The notes beneath the pieces were generated by a model, which was given only the letters and a program-made list of their open reading frames with translations, was not told the DNA's origin and ran no database searches. Source: Vicugna pacos (Eukaryota > Chordata > Mammalia > Artiodactyla > Camelidae). From it: 64,000 nucleotides of DNA. Below, piece by piece: positions 39,001 to 51,000 of the stretch (its first letter is position 1; each line of letters begins with the position of its first letter). Both the position numbers and the translations under genes were made by a program. The stretch is from contig NC_132989.1 of NCBI RefSeq assembly GCF_048564905.1, positions 108,602,257 to 108,666,256 on the forward strand. Reading direction: 5' to 3'.

Positions 39001-42000
39001 ATTTACAGCAAGATTGTTATACATACTTTCCTGTGTCTTGTTTTTCTGCACCTTGCAAAAGGCTTGGGGAGTTAACTGGTGCGTCTTTAATTTGGTCTTA
39101 CTTTTTAATGACCGTGTAACATTTTGTGATATGCATGATACCAAAATATACCCAGCTATTTCTCTTGTCCTGGTTCTAGTTTTGCTGCCGCTGACAAGGG
39201 AATCCTTCTTCAGCACAGCTCTGATCCCCGGTGGGGAGCTCTTGATCTAGTGGCATCAAACTTGAGTGTGGTGGCCACTGTCACCCTGGGTCCCTCCCTC
39301 CCACCTCTGTTCTGTCCCAGACTAACTACCAAACATGCCAGCTTCTTTTTTCTGACTCTTGGCTTTTGTACATGCTATGTTCTCTGTGTAGAATGTCCCT
39401 TCCGCTCCAGCAGAGAATAATAATTGTGAGAGTCCAAACTCTGGGTCAGACCTGGGTTCAAATTCACGTGCCCCATACTGCCTCAGTACTTTTCTTTCCT
39501 TCGTGGTCCCAAGGAACATACTTTTGATTTTCAGCATGGTTTTATTTTAGGCTGTCTACTATAGAAGTGATGATGCTTGGCATACTTGTCGCCTTCCTGA
39601 ATCTCAGGGTCCTTGGAAGCAGAATCAGCCCTGTGAGGCTATGCATCTAAAGGGGCGGAGGGTATAAGGGAAATCTCTGTACCTTCCTCTCAATTTGCTG
39701 TGAACCAAAAACTCCTCTTTGAAAAAAAAAAAAAAAACTGTGGAGACAGTAAAAATATGACTGGCTGCCAGGAGTTGGGGATAGGTGGAGATGAGTAAGC
39801 AGAGAATTTTTACGGCAGCATAACTGTATGATGCTTTGATGGTGGACACGCCATTACACATTCATCAGAACCCACAGAATGCACAGCACCAAGAGTGAAC
39901 CCTAAAATCAGCTATGGCCTTTGGGTGATTATGACATGTCTGTGGAGCTCCATCAGTTGTCTGAATGTCCTGCTCTGGGGATGAGGGGGTTGAGTTCAGA
40001 CAGAGAAGAATCCATCCCTCCCCACTTTTTTTGTTTTTTGCCCTGGATGTGAATCACAAGATCTTGGCACCTAGTAGGTGTTCAATAATTTAAAATTCAG
40101 TAACTGGATAAAGACCAGACTCCTGAAACTATAAGTGCCCCGGTTTATGGCTATTTCTTCCAAAATCCACCTATCTGTCAGCCATCAGAATTTCACTGTT
40201 TGACACTGCAGGCAGTCTTTGAAGGGGGAGCTCCAGTTCTGGAAAACTGGTCACCGGTGGAGACTGGAGTGCATGAGGGAAGTTTAAAAGGCCACATGCC
40301 TTTAAGTTGTGACTGGTCCAGCCTCCAGCTGTGTCATCTGTGAACATTAAATTCACCCAGAAGAAAAGGAAGTTGAAACTAAAAAGAGCCCCACCAATGG
40401 AAGTACAGGACTCCTCCCCTCGTGATCGCCCTGTGCGTTGCCCAAGGCGACAATCTGCCTATAGATCCCCCTTCCCCTGGTTAAATTTCTGTGAAGGGGC
40501 AGAAACACAGTCACAATGGGAGCCTGGAAAGAGTGGCCACTCCTGGCGGCTCCCTCCCTCCCTCCCCTCCCGGGCTGTATGAAATCCTACAACCACACCA
40601 CACTAATTAGCCCGAGAATGGAAGGGGTTGCCATGGCGACCGAGCACTTTTTAAAGCACAGGAATGGTGTTCATTATTGTTCAGTGTCTTTAGCTGTGGC
40701 GAAAGGTCAGGGTGGCAGTTGCTTTCCATATGAATTTTGGCCTGAGAGCCAAACCGAAGGTGGAATGTTCCTCGGAGGGACTGGAGATGGTAAGTGCGGC
40801 CGAACTTTTTGGAGGGGGTGTCCCTTTCGTAATATTTTTTTAGGGTGTTTTAATAACCAGTGCCAAGCTAAGGAATTGTGCAAACTTTGTTAAATAGAGA
40901 CTGGAAGAAAAGGAGCAGGGGAAAACAGCAGGGGTCAGGAATGGTGAACGTTTGAGAGACTTGGAGAGGTTTTTTGCTTTATTTAAAAGGTCTTTGAGCA
41001 TCAGATGATGAGACGTGAAATGCGTTAAGTTTCTCTGATTATGAATTTAACAACATTAACTAAGTCTGATGCTTAATTCCCTATTTCTTTTATATTCTCT
41101 CTCTACTAGTCTTTTGTGGGTTGCTGTAGTTCAGATTATATTCCCAAATAAATCTAACAGTAGCATTTTAACCAAATACCTTCAGAACAGTTGCTTCTGT
41201 TTTCTTTTTTTTAATCCAAAGATAAGATAGAAGAGTAACCAAGGCTAATTTTTCCATACTTTTCTGTTTTTCTTTCTTGTCCAAGGAGATTTGAAATAAT
41301 CAAGACTAGAAACCAGTGAGCCACAATTCTTCGGCTATTTGCCCTAATTTATTGGCTAGATTCGGGGTGGTATACTGCTGAGCAGAGACAGTTTGACCAC
41401 AGTGTTTCATAGGAGAAATCAAATATGAGAGAAGTCGTCCTGCTGGAGATGGTGGTAGCTCTTCCATCAAACATTGTGAGGGAGATTTATAGAGTGTTCT
41501 TCAAATTCATCTTTTGCTTAAAGAAAAAAAAAAGTGCAGAATAACGTGGCTTTCAGCTTGCTTTTGTGTTAATGACTGTGTTTTTAAGGCTCTCAAATTT
41601 AAACTACGTTTTAAAAATGTACTTATGTCCTAGGGCGCTGTTTTTCAGTTGTTTTATACACAGTTGTGTAGGATCATAAAATACAAATTAACTAAAGAGA
41701 ATGGGGTGTTCAGATTGAAAAAACACAGATCACTGCTCAAGAAGCCACAAGTGGGAAATGACCTACTTTGGGGCTTTACTCCGAAAAGACTCTTGTCCTG
41801 TTAGTAATGCCAGTTTGTTTGGCAACTGAACAGAGAAAGAATACGTTTCAGAATGTTAAGTCTTGGTTTGATTTCCTCTGGCTTGCATTTGTATATTCTG
41901 GGATTGATTTATTTCATGATCAGAGTATGGAGCAAATTTCTGGAAATCGGGAAAATTAAAATTCTTTTTCATTTTTGTCTCTTTTCTCCACTTGCAAGCT

Positions 42001-45000
42001 CTCCTCCTCTCCCCACCCCACCCCCACCCCTGGCGCAGAACCCCTCCCCCAGCTCTCACTGGGTCACTGCATTCTTCAGCTAAAAAAAATGCCTGGAAAT
42101 TGAAGTTTAAAAAGTAAATAAGGTGATATTTGTATGACATTTCAGATTCTTTGGAACACATAGCATTACAAGTGATGGTTCATTTATGATATTTGTAAAA
42201 TAGTCAGAAAGTTGAACCTGGCTATTAATAGCAAGGAATTATTGGTGTCTTATAAGATATGATAATAGTGTTGTGGTTATATTAAAAAAATGATTCTGAT
42301 ATGTTTATGAATGAGATGGTGTGATATCTGGGACTTCTCTCAAAAAAATCCAGGGGCAGGAAACAAGTGGGCTTGAGGATGGAGCAGGATTGTTGCTGGT
42401 TGTTGAAGCCAGGCTATGGGTACACAGGATGAGGTTGGTTTTCTATTCTGTATTTGTGTGTAGGTTCAAAACGTGTGTGTGTGTAAAACAGTGGTAAGGG
42501 TGTCCTGTTAACCTTGTCTTCTCACCTCTTGGCTTGTTTCAGATGCCCGACCAGTTTGACCAGGCGGTCGTGGTCAACCAGCTGCGGTACTCGGGGATGC
42601 TGGAGACGGTGAGAATCCGGAAAGCGGGGTATGCGGTCCGGAGACCCTTTCAGGATTTTTACAAAAGGCAAGATGGAGCTGCACAGGCCTTCTTCCATTG
42701 CAAAGGGATCGGGGAAGGAATTGTGGCAAAAGGTGACGCCGGGCGTCCTTCTGTTGCAGGTATAAGGTGCTGACGAGGAGTGTGGCCCTGCCCGAGGACG
42801 TCAGGGGGAAGTGCACGGCCCTTCTGCAGCTCTATGACTCCTCCAACAGCGAGTGGCAGCTGGGGAAGACGAAGGTACAATTTTAGAGAAAGAACAAGTG
42901 TGCTGTCAAGTTCCCTGGGAGACAGTAGAGTTGAGTGTTCTGTGATCACTGCCCACCAGTTGTTAACATTGAAAAGATGCTTGTGGTGTCGTGACCACCA
43001 TAATCCTTTGTCCTCCCAACAGTTAATGTTTTATTTGAAGTCCTTGACTCTTGAGGATTCTGCTTTCTTGGGGACAGAGGAAGCATGGGATCCCAAGTGC
43101 TTCATTCAGTCAGTCAACAGATCGTTGGCTGATGGGTGGCTCAGTGCCTTGGGGGAGCTGGGCAGCCTCTGGAATCTGAGAAGTGAGACCCCAGACCTTT
43201 TACATTATTCAAGTGCTGCATGTTGTCCCTGCATCTCTGTACTGAGTAGAAGACTAGCAAGTAGTCTGAAATCCTATAGGTTGCCCAAAGTCCAGTCCAG
43301 AAAGCCAAGTGGAAATCCAGCGTTTGAACATGCCGCTGTGACTGAGGCCTTGACCCCTTAGTTAAATGGTGGCATCAACAGCAAAATTATCAGTAAAATT
43401 GGCCATATGATCTCTTCTCCCTACATCAGGAGCTGCCAAAATCCTCATCTGGGGTTCCACACTTGTTTCCACAGCCACCTCCAGTGTCTTATCACACAGG
43501 AGAGGCAGAAAGGCAGGCAGCTGGGGGGTTGGCCTGTGAGTGTACAGATGTCGTTGAAAGTAAGAGATGTTCCTTGTGCCTCTTCCCCCTGACCCTACAA
43601 GTAGCAATGCAGCATCAGAGAAGTAGCTTAAAGTTTCTGCTCAAGTTATGTTGTTTTTAACCAAGGAGTTTCTTTGGTTGAAATAAAGAAAGAGAGAGAG
43701 AGAGAGAAAAGGAAGGAAGGAAGAAAGGAAGGAAGGAAGGAGCAAGTAATGGAGGGAAGGAGAAAGACTCGTAACTGGCAGTCGGAGTGTCTCCATTGTA
43801 GAGCTGCTCTGATAAAATGCCACAGACTGGGTGGCTGAAACACAGAAGTTTATTTCTCTGGTCTCTCTTCCTCCTCTTATAGGGGCACTAATCCCATTGT
43901 GGGGCGCCACCTTCCTGACCACATCTGAACCTAATTACTTCCTAAAGGCCCCACTTCCAAATACCATCAGATCGGAGGTTAGGGCTGCAGCATAAGAAAG
44001 GGGGAGGAGGGGCAAAACATTCAGTCCATAACATTGGTGTGTGATCAGTGACAAGTATTGAGGCATCATCTGGGGGCCACTCAGCAAGAGAGGGTATATG
44101 ATGGACGTACTTTTCTGCTCTTGAAGGATTCCATCTGGCCAGGGATTTGATATATGAATGTCTAATAGGGTAGAGATGGCTTGCAGAGCTATTGTATTAG
44201 TTATCTATTGCTGTGTAACAAACAACCATGAACTTTGCGGCCTTAAGGGTACATGTTAATTATCTCATAGTGTCTATGGGTCGGGGATCCAGGCACAGCT
44301 TAGCTGGTCCCCCACAGTCTCCAGAGCCTGGCAGTCAGTGTCAGCCAGGGCTGCATTCCCTCCTGGAGCTCTGGCTTCTCCTCCAGGCTCGTGTGGCTCC
44401 AGAATCCAGTTTTTTGTAGTTGTAGGACTGAGGTCCCTGTTTTCTTGCTGACTGCCTTTCGCAGCTTCTAGAGACCACTCTCCACTACACTCCTTACCAC
44501 ATGACTCCCTCCCGGGTCCTCCCACAACATGGCAGTTCACTTCTGCAATGTCAGCAGGAGAATCTCTAGCTCCAGTCTCCTAAGGTGGAGTCTTGTGTAA
44601 TGTCACATATTCACAGAAGTGACAGCTCATCGCCTTTGCCGTGATCTAAGGCCAAGAAGGAACTCATAGGTTCAGCCCACATTAGTAGGTTAAACAAGGG
44701 TGGAACCCACTGGGGGTCACCTCGGGCTGTGTCCTCACAGGTTTGTAGGCCTCTCAACCTGGAATTCTCCCCGCTCCTAGTTTAGCCAACTCATCCTTCA
44801 GGTCTCTGCTTAGATATAAACTGTGACAGGAATCCTTTTTGACATACTGCATTGCACCCCACACCCAAAAACTCACCCCCACACTGGGTTAAGCCTCCTC
44901 CTCTGTCATCTCTATTTTCCTATTTTCCACCCATTGTAACACTTAACACTCTGTCCTGCCATCTTGGCATCTCCTGGTGACTTGTCTACAGTCGCCCCAT

Positions 45001-48000
45001 AGAAAATGTGGAGTTAACTGTTGGTTCTTCTACACAAGTGCACATAGGAGCTCAGTCTTCTACACAGTGCACATAGTGGAGCTCAGTCTTCTACACAGTG
45101 CACATAGTAGGAGCCCAATCAATGTCTGCTAAGTGCTAAAAAAAACTGTAAGGGGATGGCACAAGATCATTGTTTAGTCACTCAAGGGAAACTGTCTAAA
45201 GAAGTTGGCTCAAGTGGAGTTCTAGGCAGTATAATACAGGCTGCTCTGATTTTTTTTAATTGAAAAGATACTGCATTCTCTGTAAACTGACAGCCTCCTT
45301 CTGTCTCACTGCCTTACACAGTGGAGTAACATCAGAGATCGTTACGACTCACCCAGCCAACAACCAGTCTCTTTGCTGAGCTCTGAAGAATCACTCCAAC
45401 TTTACTTACAATTTACATTATGGAAATCGGGCCCCAGCAAGGCTTGAAACTGGGTGTGGCACAGGGGGATACAGAGACATAAACATGTGGGGATTGTCCT
45501 CGGTTTACTCAGTTCCTGGGAGATAAGATATCCCGGACACCAGATAAATTATACAGTGTAATCTCTTGAAGGAGTAAGGACTCAGGTTCTCAGGAGAGAG
45601 CTCACTGTGAATTGGAACAGAAGTGATCAGAAAAGTATTCAAGAAAAAGAAATCTCTTTAAAGAAGAAATAATTTTCACTGGTGGTAAGTTGGAAGCAGA
45701 AGTAGGAGGGAAGGTTTTCATTTCACAGAAATATCAGAAAGTAAATGTCAACATTGGAACATTTGAACTGTGTCCGCTAAGTGCTTTGACCTTGACCAGC
45801 ATTTGACTTTGTTACTCGCTAGTGTTTTGGTCAGTGTTGCTGCCAGGTGGTCTTTGCATTTAAAACCTTAAACCTCTAATGAGTGTCTGGATCTCCTGGT
45901 AAAGAGGTTTCCATCACATGTAGCGGGGCGGGAGGCGGGGGAATGGGGACAGCACTGTAGTCAGCAAGTTAAACGTGGCGCCAGATCTGAGTTCACTGGC
46001 TTAAATAAAACATATCTAGTCCTTGGAAGGCAAGGATTCATATCTGCTGAGGAAGCACCCCTGGAAGAAGCAAGGAGGCCCGTTTGAGCCTCCAGAGCAG
46101 CCCTAGTGGGAAGTCCTGGTGAATTTCCCCACTGAGAAGCCGATTTTAGGGTGACGGAGGTGAGCAGCCGCTCGCCTCTCTTCCTGGTTTTCACTTTGTC
46201 CCTTGCCTCCTGACTCCAGCACATTCCACTTTTCTCATCACCTGGACTGCTCTGCCAGACCTCATTTCCTCTGTTCTAGGACAGCAAAGCCTGCCAGAGG
46301 TGTTCTAAAAAGGCATCTTAACTAGGATACTCCATAGGCTCTCAAGCTAAGGAAAGGATGAGGAAAAGTCACAGCAGGTTGTTCATGATGGATATTGAGT
46401 CAGGTCCGTAGAGCAGCCCTGAGTGGGCACAGCCCTTTCCTAGCTGCTTGGTGGTGCCCGACAAGGGCGGCCCCTCCACTCACAGCAGCTGGATCACACT
46501 GACTCAACCTTGGCTGTGTCCTGGGAACACTGGGGGCATGGCAAGGGACACCAGTGAGCTGGGAGAACTGGCATCACTTCCCCTGTGTCACTGCATAAAT
46601 TCCGGTGGATGTTTTTGATGGAGCCAAGTCAGGTCTCTGAAGCATTTTGCTCCATTGGTCTGCCCTTCCGGTTATGGAAAGAGAATCTACATAAAGTAGC
46701 TGAAGTAAATCTAACAGCAGAGCAGAGAGCTCTCTTTGTGGACATGAAACTAAAGCAGGTATTTCTCTGATTCTGTCCAACCAAGACCATCTTTAGACTT
46801 TGATTAGAATCGACACCTTGGTTTCGTGTTGTCACCACCATCACTACTCTTATTCCAGATTTGACTTCATTACTTTTTCTTTTAAACACTAACCAGAGCA
46901 AAAAAGCATTAGAGTAAGATCCTTAATACCAAAAAATCATCTCGAGGAGAAGTTTAAATACTTCTTTGAAGTCTAGTCTTGATGAAAATTGCTTCTGCTC
47001 CATGGTTCTGGTAGAGATTCATATTTCTGAAAACTTTTTATCATTCTTGGACAAACAAGTTTTTACACTTGTAGCTTCTGTGTTTTACATTAAATTTTTT
47101 TCTTTTTTCTTTTTTTTTTGCTAAAGATACAGTGTCTTTATGTATCAACAGAGCATATTAATTGCAGTTATAGAAAGAGCATTGTATGAAAAGTTTTTCC
47201 AGGAGAATTATTTGTGGGAGAGTTTCACAAATGGTCAGGGACCCACAGGAGGAGTAGGTAAGGCTTCCGCGAGTCACATGGTGCTAGGATTCTTTATTTG
47301 CTTTTTTGCCCAAGAGACAGAGCAGAGAGTCTGGAAAAATGTGCCCTCAAGAGAACATAATGCATCATCATAGGCCAGAATGACTCACAGGAGCCATAAA
47401 TCAAGAAATCATGAGTGACGGAGTGTGTCATTTAACCCCCTGCTAGTGCCTCCAACTGACCATTAATAGAAAAGCATAAAAATATTTGAAACTAGGTTTT
47501 GTTTTTTTTTTGTAAGGACTAATTCAAAGTTATGCAGGCATCACATTGGCAATTACAAAATTGAAAGCCACCATGATTGAGGGAGGGTCTCAATATTTTC
47601 ATACCTTTTCAAATATTAGGAGTTCTGATACAAAGTGCCAGTTACCAGACACACTTACCTTATACAAGTGACAAACATAGGACTGAAGCCCATGCCAGAA
47701 ACCAGCCAGCAAATAGCTACAATCTATTTAGTCCCAATTGCAGTTTCCTTGCAGTAGCTGAACCGAGACATAGCTTAAATGATTCCGTTCTAATTTCAGT
47801 TTATAGAATCACATTCTTAATGTCAGTTTTTTAATGTGCATTATTTTTGAGGCCAAAATGCTTTGATCATAATCACTTTACAAGCATGAAGGGAGAGTTT
47901 CCATGTGATGGCAAAGCAACGTTTTACAAATGTCTTGGATTTTTTTTCCCTTCCCTCCCTTTCTTTTCTTCTTTTTTTTTCCCCCAATATAGAATATTGA

Positions 48001-51000
48001 ATATTGAATATAGAATATGTTACTTAGACTTAATGAACTATTTGTCCTGACCCATAATGAGATAAGTGTTTATAAACTTTGACAGCAGTTTCACATTTTA
48101 TGCCTGTTGAACTAATAATAACTGGAGAAAATGCAACTTTTATTTTATATATCCTTTTGGTTTTTTTCTTTCAATAATATATTTTTACTGTATTTTACAA
48201 AGGTCTTAGTCGATGATAGATGGGAAGTTCAAAAAGAAAACAATTTTTTGCCATCAAGAATATGAGATTCCCTGTGCTGGACAGCATGGCCCAGTGTGTT
48301 TGAAGCAAATTGGAGAGAGAAAAAAGCCTTGTCCCCAAGCAGGGATCTCTGACTCAGAGAAGCCATCCCTCTACCAGCCATGTCCTTTGGTTGTGACATG
48401 TCACTTCCTCCTGGGCAGGTCTTCCTTCGAGAATCCTTGGAGCAGAGACTGGAGAAGCAGCGGGAAGAGGAGGTTACGCGGGCAGCCATGGTGATCCGGG
48501 CCCACGTCCTGGGCTACTTGGCGCGGTAAGAAGCCTGCAGAGGGAAGGCGGCTTCCCCAGTGTGTGTCGCCGGGTGAGGTGGCCCCCGGCCATTTGCTTC
48601 CCTTTAAAATGGACCTGGATGGGCTAGGGTCAGGAGCCGGCTAAGGAGAGTCCCAGGTCAGTGCTCCTGATTAGCGTTGCCAGTGCCTAGTTAGCTTGAC
48701 CTGGCCAGAAAGTAGGAAAGGGGGCTCCTTGTGACCCAGTTAGAGCAGCGACATCGGGACTGGACCAGGATACATAAATTGTTGACCTCATTCCCCTTGG
48801 TCGTATATTGAAGCCACAGGCAGCTTGCCCGTTGACTTTGGCGTGGTCCCACTGGGTCCACAGCGGTCCCCTGTCCAGCGTTTGCTGAATGAGGCAGCCT
48901 CTTTTCTTGTGCGTGTGAGTTCTGTCCACCTCTGCGGACCAGCGGGCCCCCCTCCCCAAACCCCTACATGTTACAGGACGTTACATTTTCTCAAGTACAA
49001 AGCCGTTCTGCTGTGGCGAATCCTTTTCTTTTGTCCTCCTCAGAAACAGGAGAAGATACCAAATCTCTTGGTTCTGTTTACAGCCCAACTTCCTGCCAAG
49101 ACTTTTCAAAGTCAGCGTTAGGGGTGATGTGTTTATTTCGCCAACATGATGATAGGGTCTTGCTTTAGTTTTGTTGTTGTTACCCTTTTGTTTTTCTTCT
49201 GTTTTGTTTTGCCCAAGAGGACCTCCTTGTGGGCTCGCTGTAATGAGTCTCTGTAATGAGCGTTTCAGTCCCAAACGAGGTCCTGTTCTCGTCTTGTAGC
49301 GTTAACGTAAACTCATTTGGGGAGCTCAAAGGAAGCCTCGTTACCCCCCCAGTTACTCTGTTGCGCTGTTTCTGTTCTCATTCTCAGAAAGCAGTACAGG
49401 AAGGTCCTTTACTGTGTGGTGATAATACAGAAGAATTACAGGGCGTTCCTTCTGAGGAGGAGATTTTTGCACCTGAAAAAAGCAGCCGTGGTTTTCCAGA
49501 AGCGACTCCGAGGTCAGATCGCCCGGAGAGTTTACAGACAGCTGCTGGCGGAGAAACGTGCGGAGGAGGAAAAGAGGAAACAGGAGGAGGAGGAGCAGAG
49601 GAAGCGCGAGGAGGAGGAAAGGTATGGTAGCTTTCTTACTTGGATGAAACAGACAGGAGGACGCCTTTGGAGTTGCATGCTCAGTACCCGACCAGCCGTG
49701 CAGCCGAATTCCCAGTGATTGCTGCAGACCCTGCCGTTTGAAACAGTAACTCTTGGGGGCTCAGATAAAATTCCTTGGCAGTGCTGAAAACCCAGTTCTG
49801 TGTATATCTTTATGCCCAGAATAAGTATATCGCTGAAGGAAGAGACTCCAGCTGTCCTTCATGCTTTTTAAGTTGTCTTTTGTTTAAAGTTGTATTTTGT
49901 TAAAAAGTTAGCTCTCTGAAAAGTGGTTCTAGGATTTTTTTTCATTACTTTCGTTTATTTTCACTGTCTTTTTTCTTGACCATTTTTAGAGAAAGAGAGA
50001 GGGCACGAATTGAAGCTGAGCTCCGCGCCCAACAGGTGAGGATTACCATGATCCTGTCTGTCTGTTACCTTCCCACTCCAAACACTCTGACTCAAGTATT
50101 CAGAACAAAAAAAAAAGACGTGGGAAGAAGGATTCAAAACTGAAAAAAAGACGTAGGAAGAAGGATTCGAAACTAAAATAAAGATACAGGAAGAAGAATT
50201 TTAGAGGAGATGTTTATGCTGCAATTTCTAACCCATTACATTTGGGTAAAAATGTGTGGATGCCTGAGAGTTCAGTGTGAACCGTGAGGGCGTGATTTCT
50301 CTAAGCCAGCATAACCAGTGTGTTGGTTTGCCTGGGCTGCTGTAACACAGGACCACAGCCCGGGTGAATTAAGCAATAGAAATTGTCTCACAGCTCTGCA
50401 GGCTGGAAGTCTGAGATCAGTGTTGGCAGGGTTGGTGTCTTCTGAGCCTCTCTACTCAGCCTTCAGATCCTTGCTGTGTCCTCATGTGGTCTCGCGTCTG
50501 TGTACGTGCTTCCCCGGTGTCCTTGTGTGTGTGTCTCAGGCCCCTCCTTTAACAGGATACCAGTCACACTGGGTCAGAGCCCTGCCTCAGGGCCTGATGG
50601 AACTTAACCAACCTCTTTAAAGCCCTGTCTCCAGATCCGGCCATATTTTGGGTCCTGGGGATTGGGGCTCCCACATATCAGTCTAGGGGAGGGAGGAATG
50701 CAGTTCGGCCCTGAACGGCCACATCACATCACAAAGGAGGGGTGCTGCCTCTGCTCTCACTCCTGACGCCTCCTGACCTCGCCCTTCCTCTCCATCCAGG
50801 AGGAGGCAGCGAGGAGGCGCCAAGAACAGGAGGCCTTGCAGGAGAGTCGGAGGAAGGCCGAGCTGAGCCACGAGCTGGAGAAGCAGAAGGAGAACAAGCA
50901 GGTAGAAGAGATCCTGCGCCTGGAGAAGGAGATCGAGGACCTGCAGCGCATGAAGGAGCGGCAGGAGCTGTCCCTGACCGAGGCCTCGCTGCAGAAGCTG

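Larger units (their letters stand above)
9007..42542 (+). other. MYO10: Giant MYO10 intron (33.5 kb) within the motor domain
   Basis: Runs from donor gtaaga after IKPNMQK to acceptor tcttggcttgtttcag before MPDQ, splitting the motor just before the SH1 and converter region. It has no long conserved open frame except decayed LINE-1 pieces. It carries camelid SINEs, L1, L2, MIR, MER2, MER20 and other old DNA-transposon copies, listed separately. The known headless MYO10 isoform uses an alternative promoter, and the position of this intron makes it the natural place for that promoter; the best candidate I see is at 40390-40790. Confidence 0.9.
42875..48418 (+). other. MYO10: MYO10 intron, 5.5 kb
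   Basis: It holds a GA/GGAA microsatellite (43686-43742), an MLT1-type LTR fossil (43795-44035), an unassigned old repeat (44190-44720), an L2 copy with an internal tandem array (44790-45140) and a possible small L2 piece near 46225-46310. From 45150 to 48418 I see no exon or clearly named repeat. Confidence 0.7.
50036..50799 (+). other. MYO10: MYO10 intron with tandem repeat and LTR fossil
   Basis: 764 bases: a three-copy A-rich tandem repeat (50106-50205), an MLT1-type LTR fossil (50318-50690) and about 110 bases of unique sequence with the acceptor gcccttcctctccatccag. Confidence 0.85.

Noticed and set aside
42780-43361. 193-codon plus-strand open frame
   Set aside because: It overlaps the converter exon in another frame and runs into the intron. 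The translation has no similarity that I know, and the real exon frame is fixed by the splice phases.
48968-49274. Possible additional exon between the lever-arm exon and the IQ2/IQ3 exon
   Set aside because: The flanking exons already join in phase and give the expected IQ1 sequence, so an extra coding exon would disrupt the motif.
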